Shown: piece after piece, positions 15,603 to 24,011 of the stretch
How positions within the stretch are numbered: position 1 is the stretch's first letter
How the letters are laid out: every line of letters begins with the position of its first letter
Assembly (NCBI GenBank): GCA_046328125.1
Contig: JAXLXF010000033.1
Span: 1-64,000 of the forward strand
DNA length: 64,000 nt
Direction: 5' to 3'
Origin: JADZEM01 sp046328125
GTDB lineage: Bacteria > Chloroflexota > UBA6077 > JACCZL01
Notes under the pieces: model-generated
Told to the model about the DNA's origin: nothing
The model's input: only the letters and a program-made list of their open reading frames with translations
Databases searched by the model: none
Made by a program: the position numbers and the translations under genes

Positions 15603-17153
15603 TCAACGGAGGGTGATGGTGGTGTTTGGCAGCAGGGTGCGCAATCGTTCGAGTGCGCGCTCCGTCACACTCGACGACGGCAACGTCAACGTCTCCAGCC
15701 AGGTCAGATCCTCGAGTGCGAAGACCCAGATCTCTCGTTCCACGTCGCTCCAGCCATGGCTGAGGTCGAGCTCCAGGCGCCTGAGGGCGGGCATTCGCTT
15801 GAACGCCGTGAAGAACGGGATGCGCCGCCAGATACTCCCGTGGATCGTCAGCCGTTCGATAGGACCAATCGCCGGTAACGGGTCGAGCGCGCCGTCGTCG
15901 ATTGATGCATATGAGAGATCGAGCGTGCGCAGCCAGGTCCAGCCCTGCATCTGTTCGAGGTAGCCCGCATGGGGGTGCAGTTGGAACAGGAATCTCAGCG
16001 CGGTTGGCCCTGAACCATCCTTGAGTCGTGCACCTTCCCTCAGGACGGCCAGGAGCTGCGCGGCGGTCTGGGCTTCCCAGCTCTGCTCCCCACGAACCAA
16101 CGCGACGAGTGTGTCCAGCGCACGAGGACGGATCTGCTCCTCGATCTCCCGAACGCGCACCTCCGCCGCTCGCCTCCCGAGACGGTCTTCCGGTGCGGAC
16201 GGGTCGATTGTCTGGCGGAAGATCTCGCCGAGGGAGAGGGCCAGGATCGGCGCCTCGGCCGCCAAAGCCCGCAGTCGCTCGGGGTCCGGATGGAACACGA
16301 CCTCTGAAAGCTGCACGACCAGGATTTCCTCGTTGCGAATGCCGTCGAGATCGTGCGCGTCCAGCGTCCACGCGAACACGGCGTCGGTATCTTCGTCGTA
16401 GTACATCGCCAGCATCCAGGCGACCGCCGCGTCGAGATGGACGAGGCCCCTTGGGACGAGGTGCGCCCAGGCGTGCCGCAGGTCCGACTCGATCGGGTCG
16501 GACCCGCGCAAACGATGGAAGGTCACACTGCCCAGGCTGCTCTGCGCGTCGACATCCATGACCACCGTGTGCCCTTCACCGCCCGCCCGAGCGAACCAGA
16601 TATCCAGCGGGTGCGGCTCGTCGGCGAGGACAAGGTGTCGCACCTGCTGGCCTGGCAGCGCGTCAAGGGCCGGGATGAGGTCTTCGGGCAGGGCGCGATC
16701 GAGGAGCGCCGGATCGAGGGGCGGCGGGTCATCGGCCGACCGGCCGGCCCCGTCACGTAGTCGCCAGGCACGGACAGCGTCGAGTTGGGCAGCGTAGCGC
16801 TCCGGCACGACGATCCGGACGCCGTCGTGGCCATCGACCGCGTAGCTGCGCACTGGCTCTGGCGGGCCGTCCTCGACGCATGTATCCCAGAACGCCTCGC
16901 TGGACGTGATGCCATCCAGCGTCTCCGCGCTCACGGCCGCGAAGCGCCACTCCGCCGGCTCGTCGGATCGGCTCAGCCGCCGGGTCAGCTCGGCGAGCGG
17001 GTGTGGGTCGGGAGCGTGTCGAGCCGCGTTCGCCCCGGCCTTGTTGGGCAGTGCCCTGGCCCACCACGCGCCTGCCGACGGCAGGCTCCCAATCCACCAG
17101 GCACCGCCCGACAAGGCCGGACGAGCCACCTCAATGCGTGTACCTTCGCTCAT
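15603..17153 (-). CDS. Uncharacterised protein with C-terminal leucine-rich-repeat-like region
   Basis: A 516-residue protein from ATG 17153; GTG 17159 is an alternative start. The first 380 residues match no family I can name. The C-terminal region (about 395-510) has irregular leucine-rich repeats: LRTLDLSYASIDDGAL, IERLTIHGSIWRRI, LRRLELDLSHGW and LETLTLPSSSVTERAL, spaced about 25-30 residues apart. LRR arcs are protein-binding surfaces. There is no signal peptide, so the target would be cytoplasmic. It is the first gene of a probable two-gene unit with the zinc-ribbon protein downstream. Resemblance to SMI1/KNR4-type or similar immunity proteins was considered but cannot be supported. Confidence 0.65.
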   Translation of the reverse strand: MSEGTRIEVARPALSGGAWWIGSLPSAGAWWARALPNKAGANAARHAPDPHPLAELTRRLSRSDEPAEWRFAAVSAETLDGITSSEAFWDTCVEDGPPEPVRSYAVDGHDGVRIVVPERYAAQLDAVRAWRLRDGAGRSADDPPPLDPALLDRALPEDLIPALDALPGQQVRHLVLADEPHPLDIWFARAGGEGHTVVMDVDAQSSLGSVTFHRLRGSDPIESDLRHAWAHLVPRGLVHLDAAVAWMLAMYYDEDTDAVFAWTLDAHDLDGIRNEEILVVQLSEVVFHPDPERLRALAAEAPILALSLGEIFRQTIDPSAPEDRLGRRAAEVRVREIEEQIRPRALDTLVALVRGEQSWEAQTAAQLLAVLREGARLKDGSGPTALRFLFQLHPHAGYLEQMQGWTWLRTLDLSYASIDDGALDPLPAIGPIERLTIHGSIWRRIPFFTAFKRMPALRRLELDLSHGWSDVEREIWVFALEDLTWLETLTLPSSSVTERALERLRTLLPNTTITLR

Positions 17154-17208
17154 GCGCACCCCGCTCGCTCACGCCGCCGGCCGGCTGTGCAACGACAGGT
17201 CAGCATCG

Positions 17209-17568
17209 TCAACCTGTCCGTGCGACGGTCTTCCTGCGCACCGCTTGCAGGCTATCCCACTCAACCTCTAGGCAGACCCGCCACGCACTCTCCTCCGGGC
17301 CGTAGTGCATCGATGCGGCCGTCTCGGTCAGGAGAGTGTAGTACGCGGCGTTTGGCGCGTAGAGCCGCGTCGCGACGGCTCCACTTCTCGCCTGCAGCGA
17401 GCGGTGCACGTACTGGCGCAGTGGCTCTGGCAGCAGATCCGGCGCCCATGAATGTCCATCGAATGTCCAGATCTGGAGATGTCCCGTCGGGTGCCGGCTC
17501 CCTACGCTGATAGGGAGAGCCTGCGGCGGGCACCCAGGCTCGACGCCGACTCTTGCCCACGAGAGCAC
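17209..17568 (-). CDS. Possible small hypothetical protein upstream of the LRR gene
   Basis: An open frame on the same strand as, and 55 bp upstream of, the LRR-like gene. The C-terminal 95 residues look protein-like (HLQIWTFDGHSWAPDLLPEP, then LYAPNAAYYTLLTETAASMH and a CLEVEWDSLQAV strand), but no family is recognised. The start is unclear. GTG 17568 is the furthest credible start and would place the 5' end 5 bp from the divergent globin gene; a shorter form is possible. It could be a third member of the unrecognised unit downstream. Confidence 0.35.
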   Translation of the reverse strand: MLSWARVGVEPGCPPQALPISVGSRHPTGHLQIWTFDGHSWAPDLLPEPLRQYVHRSLQARSGAVATRLYAPNAAYYTLLTETAASMHYGPEESAWRVCLEVEWDSLQAVRRKTVARTG

Positions 17569-17572
17569 CCCG

Positions 17573-18052
17573 ATGACCCCAAACCAGATCAACCTCGTCC
17601 GCACCACCTTTGCGCAGATAGTCCCAATGGCCGACACGGCGGCCAGCCTCTTCTACGCCCGACTGTTCGAGCTCGACCCGTCGCTCCGGCCGCTGTTCAC
17701 CGCCGACCTGGCGGAGCAGGGCCGTAAGCTGATGCAGACGCTCGCCGTAGCCGTGCACGGCCTGGACGATCTCGAAGCGCTGGCGCCAACCGTACGAGCG
17801 CTCGGGCGACGCCACGCGAGCTACGGCGTCCAGGGCCGGCACTACCAGACCGTCGCGCAGGCGCTGCTCGACACGCTGGAGCTGTGTCTCGGCGAGGCGC
17901 TCATCCCCAAGGCCCGCGAAGCCTGGGCGGAGGTGTACTGGCTGCTGGTCGCCGTCATGCAGCAGGGCGCGGCCGAATCCGAGCCCGCACCGCGGTTGAC
18001 CGCGCCGACGGCGCCGGCTGTCCACCACCAATCCTGGGAGGGCGACCGATGA
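17573..18052 (+). CDS. Single-domain globin (bacterial haemoglobin type)
   Basis: A 159-residue protein with a full-length globin fold of the Vitreoscilla-haemoglobin/flavohaemoglobin type, not truncated. Visible features are the A-helix start MTPNQINLVRTTFAQIVP, the E-helix region and the proximal-histidine segment LGRRHASYGVQGRHYQTV. No FAD or NAD domain follows. The C-terminal 20 residues are a Pro/Thr-rich tail. Such globins bind O2 and NO and can detoxify NO or buffer O2. The stop overlaps the start of the GNAT gene (ATGA), so the two are translationally coupled. Confidence 0.88.
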   Translation: MTPNQINLVRTTFAQIVPMADTAASLFYARLFELDPSLRPLFTADLAEQGRKLMQTLAVAVHGLDDLEALAPTVRALGRRHASYGVQGRHYQTVAQALLDTLELCLGEALIPKAREAWAEVYWLLVAVMQQGAAESEPAPRLTAPTAPAVHHQSWEGDR

Positions 18053-18555
18053 CCGCCTCCGCTGTGAGTCCCACGCCTGGCCCTTTCGAGCTCCGCGCCA
18101 TCCAGACCGAGGATCACGCTGCCGTGCGCGCGTTCCTCGACCGGCTCTCGCCGAGCACCGTCCGGTCTCGCTACCTGCACTCCTCCATGAAGCTGGCCGG
18201 GCCGTCCGGTGAGCGCGAGATCACCCGCCTCCTGGCCGACCATGCCGGCAAGCACGTCGTCGTCCTCGCGGTTGACGGCGCGGAGATCCGTGGCATCGGC
18301 GAGCTGTTCAACCTGCCCCTCGAACGCGCGGACGTGGGCCTGGTCGTCGAGGACGGCTTTCAGGGGCGAGGCATCGGCCGGGATCTGCTCCAGGCGCTGA
18401 TCCAGGTCGCCCGCAAGCAGGGCATTCGCGCCTTGACCGGCGACATGGCGTACGGAAACGAGCGAGCAGTCGCGCTGCTCCGTGGGACCGGGCGCCAGCT
18501 CCAGCTACGGGTCGGCGGCGGTGGCGTGCAGTTCTCGCTGCTGCTCCAGGCGTGA
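18049..18555 (+). CDS. GNAT-family N-acetyltransferase coupled to globin
   Basis: A 168-residue acetyltransferase starting at ATG 18049, which overlaps the globin stop by 4 bp. GNAT features: ELRAIQTEDHAAVRAFLDRL at the N-terminus, the acetyl-CoA motif VVEDGFQGRGIGRDLLQALI (residues about 97-116, with QGRGIG) and a C-terminal strand-helix pair. The N-terminal half (FLDRLSPSTVRSRYLHSS) resembles the GNAT domain of Pat-type protein lysine acetylases, which carry the same SPxTxxxRY motif. A protein-acetylating role is possible. The strict coupling to a globin suggests a redox- or oxygen-linked function, which is inference. Confidence 0.85.
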   Translation: MTASAVSPTPGPFELRAIQTEDHAAVRAFLDRLSPSTVRSRYLHSSMKLAGPSGEREITRLLADHAGKHVVVLAVDGAEIRGIGELFNLPLERADVGLVVEDGFQGRGIGRDLLQALIQVARKQGIRALTGDMAYGNERAVALLRGTGRQLQLRVGGGGVQFSLLLQA

Positions 18556-19028
18556 GAGAGCACGTCCACGCCGGGCACGCGCACAAATAGCCAGCAGCCG
18601 CGCTAGCGCCGCCGCCAGGGGCCGATGGTTCGTCGCGGGCGGTCCACCTCCGGCTGCCTCATCGGAAGCCACATGATCGTCGCCCACGGAGGGCGACGGG
18701 CACGGAGCAACCGACGACGTCAGATGCTCGGGAGTGCTGGTGATGGTAGTAGAGGCCCTGGTCGTGTGGGCCATCGAGATGTTTGAGGTCGAGGACGGGT
18801 CGGCCGAGTGATGGAGCCGATCGTCCCCGGCGAGCAGCACGCCGCGCTCGCTTTCTGGCACAATCATGGTGTCAACTACTCAAGTGGTGGTTGCGAGGCC
18901 CCTCACATCGGTACGACGTGGCAGGAGGACCGGCAGTGAGGGTCTTTTCTTGTCGCGCTCCGGAACTGGCTCTGAACGCCGCCGTCCTCGTTAGGCGACG
19001 CCCACCTCTCTCCTGGTTGCTGAGCGTC
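18556..19028. other. Intergenic region, no supported gene
   Basis: About 470 bp. A Ser/Thr-rich frame on the minus strand (18505-18867) overlaps the end of the GNAT gene and looks like a chance opening. No RNA gene or repeat was recognised. The region is moderately less GC-rich than its surroundings. Confidence 0.45.
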
Positions 19029-19220
19029 TTACGCCCTGCCGATCGCCGTGTCCGTTTCGGCGTCGATCTTCTCGCGTCGGATGACGATACGGCTCTCTCG
19101 CCGGATCGCCTCCTCAAGGAAGATCCCGGCCAATTCCTTCGCCGGGCGGCCGGCATGCGCAGCGAGGCGCTTTAGCTCCTCGTGATCCCCCGGCCGAAGT
19201 CCGACCACGATGGCCCCCAC
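19029..19220 (-). CDS. Small ribbon-helix-helix-like protein, orphan antitoxin candidate
   Basis: A 63-residue protein from GTG 19220. The start is set by a strong ribosome-binding site (GGAGGTG, 7 nt upstream). The pattern IVVGLRPGDHEELKRLAAHA, then GRPAKELAGIFLEEAIRRE, is that of a CopG/MetJ-type ribbon-helix-helix: a DNA-contacting strand followed by two helices. The C-terminal 20 residues are charged and would be the toxin-binding part in a type II antitoxin. No toxin gene lies within 200 bp on the same strand. The assignment rests on pattern only. Confidence 0.6.
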   Translation of the reverse strand: MGAIVVGLRPGDHEELKRLAAHAGRPAKELAGIFLEEAIRRESRIVIRREKIDAETDTAIGRA

Positions 19221-19242
19221 AGGACATCACCTCCGCAGTTAA

Positions 19243-19280
19243 GTTAGATCCCGCCTAGAAGCAGGCGGGATCACACTAAC
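19243..19280. terminator. Hairpin between two minus-strand genes
   Basis: GATCCCGCCT (19247-19256) and AGGCGGGATC (19263-19272) form a perfect 10-bp stem with a 6-nt loop. Flanking GTTA and TAAC can extend it with a bulge. It lies 32-65 bp after the stop of the gene ending at 19312 and is followed on that strand by CTAACTTAACT, so a terminator is likely. It could also serve as an operator for the small RHH gene, which begins 23 bp further on. Confidence 0.6.
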
Positions 19281-19311
19281 AGCGAGGTCTGCTCCGGTTG
19301 GGCAGAAATGG

Positions 19312-19896
19312 TCAAATACTGACCGGCCCCTTACTTGACCACTTGAGCTCGGCGTCGCGGAGGCGCTCGCGGGCAGTCGTACGGGTTTTCACGCCGAGCG
19401 CCTCACAGAGATCCTTCATGGTAGGTCTGCCGCCTGTATCGTCGGCATACGCTTCAACGGCTTCCGCATACCACTCGTGGAACTCCACATCCGTCCAGAC
19501 GCCTTTTTTGGGTGCGCCTCCGGGGCGCCTCGGCTGATCGTCGGCTCGCGCTCGGGCAGCGATGCGGATCGCCTTGCGCGAGCCGAGCGCCACGTAGAAG
19601 CCGTTGTCCTCGCTGGGGAAGTCACTAAACTCGAAGACGGGCTCAATGTGCTGTCCGGCCCGCACAAACTTCAGTATGCCGACGGTAGGCAAGGTCAAGC
19701 TACCGCCACCGGACAGGGCGATGGTGGGGGCAGAGTTCGGACCAGGAATCAACCCATCCCTGCCAGAGGCAGGCACCCCGGCCTGTGAGATTTCGATCGG
19801 AGACAGGCCCAAATGTGATGCGCTAGCCGGTTGGTTGTGGCGCGCGTCTGAGAGGTGGATGTCCGAGTTGACCACCGCGATGTTTTCCTCGTTCAC
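19312..19896 (-). CDS. Hypothetical protein with C-terminal HTH-like region
   Basis: A 194-residue protein with less extreme GC bias than its neighbours. The N-terminal 60 residues look unstructured. The middle (KAIRIAARARADDQPRRPGG) is basic. The end, GGRPTMKDLCEALGVKTRTT followed by ARERLRDAEL, looks like a DNA-binding helix-turn-helix. The composition and the neighbouring remnants suggest acquired or mobile DNA, but no phage or plasmid family is recognised. It is expressed away from a gene-poor region. Confidence 0.5.
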   Translation of the reverse strand: MNEENIAVVNSDIHLSDARHNQPASASHLGLSPIEISQAGVPASGRDGLIPGPNSAPTIALSGGGSLTLPTVGILKFVRAGQHIEPVFEFSDFPSEDNGFYVALGSRKAIRIAARARADDQPRRPGGAPKKGVWTDVEFHEWYAEAVEAYADDTGGRPTMKDLCEALGVKTRTTARERLRDAELKWSSKGPVSI

Positions 19897-20376
19897 TTGC
19901 TTTCTCTATCTGTTGCGAGGGCTACATCGCCCGGCGGCTCAAGAGTGCTTATGCCCCGCCCTGTCGTCTGCTGGACCGAACCGGAGGAGAGGTTGGCTAG
20001 CACGATCAAACTGGGCGCCGACGAGGCTCACGTGGGGAAGACCGCGTCGTTCTGCATCTCGGCTGACGCGCTAGGAGCGCAGGGAGGGTCGTCGCGCTGC
20101 CCACTCCATGCCAGAGGACTATCCTCGAATCAGACTTGCTCGTGCTAAGCTGGGCTGTCTCAAAGCCGTCACGGTAGGCGCCATCAAGTGCGGGCTGCGC
20201 ATTTTGGGGAAGAAGGCGCAGAGAGTAGGTTGGCATCGGCAATAGGCTGGCTACTACGAGCCGCCGGCCGGCCCCGGCTTCGGCTACGAGCTGGACGAGG
20301 GCAAGATCAGGCGCCGCATCGAGCTCAGCTGAGGTGCCGCGCAACAACCGGGAGCGGGCTCCGAGACGACATCGGA
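19897..20376. other. Gene-poor region with remnant sequence
   Basis: About 480 bp between the HTH-like gene and the ABC permease. It holds one recognisable gene fragment (20252-20332) and a TTTGAGACAGCCC-like stretch on the minus strand near 20150-20165 that vaguely resembles an insertion-sequence end, without a transposase. No intact gene is supported. Confidence 0.5.
20252..20332 (+). pseudogene. C-terminal remnant resembling an enolase-superfamily enzyme
   Basis: One frame reads YYEPPAGPGFGYELDEGKIR, then RRIELS and a stop. Enolase-superfamily dehydratases and mandelate-racemase-type enzymes often end with a similar PxGPGxG(Y/F)ELDEEKI tail. Only about 26 residues remain, with no upstream match in frame. 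It is likely the scar of a deletion. The match is from memory of family tails and needs a search. Confidence 0.35.
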
Positions 20377-21291
20377 TCAAGGCCCGCGACGCATCAGTTC
20401 GCGGCGTGGGTCCAGCGCCGCATTCAGCCCGTCTCCGACCATATTCGCTGCCATGACAGTCACGGTGATCGCCAGTCCCGGGAAGACGGCCGCCCACCAG
20501 GCCACGCGAATTAGCGGCTGGGCCAGATTCAGCATGTTGCCCCAACTCACCACCGTCCGGTCTCCGAGCCCCAGGAAGCTCAGACCGGCCTCCACGAGGA
20601 TGGCCGAGCCGACCTGGAGCGACGTGCTCACGACGACCACTGCCATGCCGTTCGGGAGGACGTGGCGCGCCAGGATGCGCCATTCTGGTACGCCAAGAGC
20701 GCGCGCAGCGAGGATGAAGTCGCGGTGTCGGAGCGACAGGATCTGCGCGCGCAGCAGCCGCGCCGTGCCCGGCCAGAACGTCAGCCCGAGCAGCAGCGCG
20801 ACCACGGCGAGGCTCGGACCGAACAACGCCGCCACGATCAGCACCAGGAAGAAGCGCGGTACCACCTGGACCAGCTCGGCCAGGCGCATCAGCAAGTCGT
20901 CGGCAACGCGCCCGAAGTACCCCGCGACACCTCCGACCAGGGTACCGATGACGGCCGACGTCAACGCCGCCAGGAATCCCACCATGATGGAAGGGCGGCT
21001 GCCGTGCACCACACCGGCGAACACGTCCCGGCCGAGGTCGTCGGTGCCGAGCCAGTGCTGGAGAGAGGGTGGCTGGAGCGGCGAGCCCGCTCGGCGGAGC
21101 GGATCGCCCGGCACCACGAGAGGTGCCAGGAGCGCCAGCAGCACCAGAGTCGCTAGCACGCCCAGGCCGATCACTGCCGGCCGCTGGCGCCGAAAGCGCG
21201 TCCAGGGCGTGACCGCGCCACGCCGTCTCGGAACATGAGCCACCGCCAGCGGACCATCTGCAGGAGCGGTTCCCCGGAGCGCCGAGCCCAT
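20377..21291 (-). CDS. Peptide/nickel-type ABC transporter permease (DppC-like)
   Basis: A 304-residue inner-membrane permease of the OppC/DppC type. It has an N-terminal anchor helix (VIGLGVLATLVLLALLAPLV), the periplasmic LGTDDLGRDVFAGVVHGSR motif that is diagnostic of DppC proteins, and the EAA-loop segment ILAARALGVPEWRILARHVL, where the ATPase docks. The start overlaps the stop of the DppB-like gene by one base (TGATG); GTG 21294 is an alternative. No ATPase gene follows in the window, so the importer must use ATPases encoded elsewhere. Confidence 0.93.
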   Translation of the reverse strand: MGSALRGTAPADGPLAVAHVPRRRGAVTPWTRFRRQRPAVIGLGVLATLVLLALLAPLVVPGDPLRRAGSPLQPPSLQHWLGTDDLGRDVFAGVVHGSRPSIMVGFLAALTSAVIGTLVGGVAGYFGRVADDLLMRLAELVQVVPRFFLVLIVAALFGPSLAVVALLLGLTFWPGTARLLRAQILSLRHRDFILAARALGVPEWRILARHVLPNGMAVVVVSTSLQVGSAILVEAGLSFLGLGDRTVVSWGNMLNLAQPLIRVAWWAAVFPGLAITVTVMAANMVGDGLNAALDPRRELMRRGP

Positions 21292-22250
21292 CACCGGTAC
21301 CGGACACGCGGATCGAGCACCGAGTACGTCAGATCGGTCAGCAGGTTCACCACGATCACGCTAGCCGACACGACCAGGAAGACCGCCATCAGCAACGGGT
21401 AGTCTCGCGAGAGGGTTGCGTCGTAGATCAGCCGGCCCAGGCCCGGCCACGCGAAGATGATCTCGGTCAAGACGGCGCCCGCCAGCAGCGTGCCCACATG
21501 CCCCCCGACCACGGTCACTACCGGCAGCAGTGCGTTGCGCAGGGCGTGGCGGTACAGCACGATCCGTGGCGCCAGACCCTTCGCGCGAGCAGTGCGCACA
21601 TAGTCCTCGCTCAGCACCTCCAGCAGGCCGGCCCGAGTCAGCCGGGTGACCAGCGCCAGTTGAAGCAGCCCGAGCGTGAGAGCCGGCAGGACCAGGTGCC
21701 AGAGCACGTCGAGGACATAGCTGAGACCGGTGTAGCTCACCCGAGCCGTGGTCATGCCCTGAACCGGGAACAGGCCGAGCCCGGCCGAGAAGACGATCAG
21801 CAGCACCTGACCCAGCCAGAATGCCGGCATCGAGTAGCCGACTAGCGTGCCGGCCGAGATCAGGTGGTCGAGCGGCGTCTCGGCGTTGCGTGCGGAAAGC
21901 ACGCCAAGCCAGACCCCGAGCAGCGTTGCGATGCCGAGCCCGGACAGCGACAGTAACAGGGTGGCGGGAACTCTGCTGACGATGACCTGGAAGACCGGCT
22001 GCCGGTAGGCGAATGAGTAGCCGAAGTCGCCGCGAGCGACGTTGAACAGGTACCGGCCAAGCTGCTCGGGCAGCGGCCGGTCCAGCCCGAAGCGAGCCCG
22101 CATCTCCGCGTAGTACGTCGCGTCGCCGGACTGGCCGGCCAGCAGGTAGATCGGGTCGCCTGGCGCCGCGTGGATCAGCACGAAGTTGAACACGACCAGC
22201 ACCAGCAGCACCGGCACGGCCTGGGCGATGCGCTGGAGGACGTAAATCAT
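21291..22250 (-). CDS. Peptide/nickel-type ABC transporter permease (DppB-like)
   Basis: A 319-residue permease with six predicted membrane helices. It begins MIYVLQRIAQAVPVLLVLVV, the canonical DppB/OppB N-terminus, followed by DPIYLLAGQSGDAT and a first periplasmic segment with RFGLDRPLPEQLGRYL. The EAA loop appears as YVRTARAKGLAPRIVLYRHA. It pairs with the DppC-like permease downstream and the binding protein upstream in a conventional SBP-B-C order. Confidence 0.93.
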   Translation of the reverse strand: MIYVLQRIAQAVPVLLVLVVFNFVLIHAAPGDPIYLLAGQSGDATYYAEMRARFGLDRPLPEQLGRYLFNVARGDFGYSFAYRQPVFQVIVSRVPATLLLSLSGLGIATLLGVWLGVLSARNAETPLDHLISAGTLVGYSMPAFWLGQVLLIVFSAGLGLFPVQGMTTARVSYTGLSYVLDVLWHLVLPALTLGLLQLALVTRLTRAGLLEVLSEDYVRTARAKGLAPRIVLYRHALRNALLPVVTVVGGHVGTLLAGAVLTEIIFAWPGLGRLIYDATLSRDYPLLMAVFLVVSASVIVVNLLTDLTYSVLDPRVRYR

Positions 22251-22276
22251 TGCGATGGGTCTTGGGTTTCAGGTTG

Positions 22277-22322
22277 TAGGTGATGGGGACGACGACGGCG
22301 GTCGTATATCGCCCATCACCTA
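22277..22322. promoter_or_regulatory. Intercistronic hairpin between binding protein and permease genes
   Basis: TAGGTGATGGG (22277-22287) and CCCATCACCTA (22312-22322) form an 11-bp inverted repeat 5 bp after the binding-protein stop and 27 bp before the DppB-like start. Hairpins here commonly stabilise or partially terminate the message, giving excess binding protein over permease. The role is inferred. Confidence 0.55.
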
Positions 22323-22326
22323 TGGT

Positions 22327-23919
22327 CTACCGAGACAGCCAGGCGCGTTCGGCCAGGTTCCCGCTCCAGATGTTAAGGTCGTGGAAGCCTGGGCCGATCG
22401 CGCGGATCTGGTCGGACTCGGTGATCCACCAGTACGGCACCTCTTGCACCAGGATGTTCTGGATCTCGGCGTAGAGTGCGGCTCGCTGGGTCCGGTCCAC
22501 CGTGCTGGCCGCCTGCACGAACAGCGCATCCACACGCGGGTTGGAGTACGCCGCGCCGTTCGCGAACGGGATCGGCTTGATGTTGCTGGTCACGAAGGCC
22601 CGGGTCACGCCGATCTCAGGGTCCGGACCGTTGCAGTACGAGCCGTAGCCGATGTCGAAGTCAGCTCGCACATAGGTCGCCTCGTTGGCGGCGTTCACTT
22701 CGAGCGGCTGGAGCTGGACGTCGATCCCGACGGCCGCCAGGTTCTCGCGGATCACCTCGCCCTGCTTCGCGAATGAGGTCGGGTGGGGGAAGGTCAGCGA
22801 GAACCGGCTTGCACCCGCCTGGGCCGGGTAGCCGGCCTGGTCCAGTAGCTCGCGCGCCTTCGCCGGGTCGAAGGCATATGTCGGCACGTTCGGGTTGTGT
22901 GCCCAGGCCAGCGCGCTAGAGATCGGGCTGATCGCCACCCGCCCCTGCCCGAACTTGACCTCGTCCAGGATACGCTGGCGGTCGATGGCGTAGGCGAGCG
23001 CCTGCCGCACCCCGACCACGTTGAGCGGCGCCTTGCGCAGGTTGTAGACGAGCGTGTCCTGGCAGTTCGAGCCGCCAGACCCCGCGCTCGTCGAGGCGAT
23101 AGTCACGCCCGTCATCGCCTTCAAGCGGGCCATGTCCGGACCAGGCACTGAGATCAGGTAATCGACCTCACCGGCCTCGAAGGCGAGCGTGGCGGTCGTC
23201 GCCTGCGGGATGATCCTGAACACCAGCTCATCCAGGTACGGCAGGCCGGGCTTGAAGTAGCTCTCGTTCCCGACCAGCCGCACGCGGTCGCCCTTCGCGT
23301 ACTCGGCGAACTTGAACGGGCCGGTCCCAATCGGCTGGTTGTTGGCCGGGTTGTTCTGGATGTCGGTGCCGGCGTAGACGTGCTTCGGCAGGATCGGGGC
23401 CTCGACCACGTCGAGCCGCTGGAGCAGCGGGCCGTACGGCTGGTTGAACCGCATCACCACGGTGTAGTCGTCCGGCGTGTCGATGCCGGCGAGAACGCCT
23501 TCCAGTCCGGCTTTCGTCCGGGCGTGGAACTTGAGCAGCACTTCCTCGAACGTGAACTTGACATCCGCCGAGGTGAACGGCTGGCCGTCGTGCCAGGTCA
23601 CGTTGTGGGCGAGGTTGAACGTGTAGGTCGTGCCGTCCGGCGAGACACTCCAGCTTTCAGCCAGGTCCGGTTGCGGGTTGAACGCCTCGTCCAGCATCAG
23701 GAGGCCGTTGTAGATGTTCCCCGTGACGAAGTGGGTGCCGCCGGCGGTCGTGATGCCAGGATTGAACTGACCGGGATCGTTGCCCGCGCCGATCACCAGC
23801 GTGCCGCCGGGCCTGGCGAACTGGGCCGCCACCGGGTGCGGCCAGGTCGCGACGAGCACCGAGAGCACCAGGGCCAGCGCGAGCACCACCCGTGACAACG
23901 CGGTCACACGCCCGATCAT
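22327..23919 (-). CDS. ABC transporter substrate-binding protein, family 5
   Basis: A 530-residue secreted or membrane-tethered solute-binding protein. An N-terminal hydrophobic segment (VVLALALVLSVLVATWPHPVAA) precedes the mature start QFARPGGTLVIGAGNDPG. The family-5 signature is visible as LAESWSVSPDGTTYTFNLAHNVTWHDGQPFTSADVKF (in order), then IGTGPFKFAEYAKGDRVRLV and RQALAYAIDRQRI. The ligand is unknown; peptides, oligosaccharides or metal chelates are all known for the family. There is no lipobox cysteine, so the hydrophobic segment would act as a cleavable signal or anchor. Confidence 0.93.
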   Translation of the reverse strand: MIGRVTALSRVVLALALVLSVLVATWPHPVAAQFARPGGTLVIGAGNDPGQFNPGITTAGGTHFVTGNIYNGLLMLDEAFNPQPDLAESWSVSPDGTTYTFNLAHNVTWHDGQPFTSADVKFTFEEVLLKFHARTKAGLEGVLAGIDTPDDYTVVMRFNQPYGPLLQRLDVVEAPILPKHVYAGTDIQNNPANNQPIGTGPFKFAEYAKGDRVRLVGNESYFKPGLPYLDELVFRIIPQATTATLAFEAGEVDYLISVPGPDMARLKAMTGVTIASTSAGSGGSNCQDTLVYNLRKAPLNVVGVRQALAYAIDRQRILDEVKFGQGRVAISPISSALAWAHNPNVPTYAFDPAKARELLDQAGYPAQAGASRFSLTFPHPTSFAKQGEVIRENLAAVGIDVQLQPLEVNAANEATYVRADFDIGYGSYCNGPDPEIGVTRAFVTSNIKPIPFANGAAYSNPRVDALFVQAASTVDRTQRAALYAEIQNILVQEVPYWWITESDQIRAIGPGFHDLNIWSGNLAERAWLSR

Positions 23920-24011
23920 GAGCCGCCTCCTGGGGGCGAAGGTCGGCCCCCACGGTAACAGCCCACGTCGGGGCCGGTAAGTGCAGCGCGCCGATAGCCG
24001 ACCGTTCGGGG

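Noticed and set aside
18505..18867. 120-codon Ser/Thr-rich frame on the minus strand
   Set aside because: It overlaps the GNAT gene, has no ribosome-binding site and low-complexity sequence.
20130..20240. Possible insertion-sequence end (TTTGAGACAGCCC-like)
   Set aside because: No second inverted end, target duplication or transposase remnant was found.
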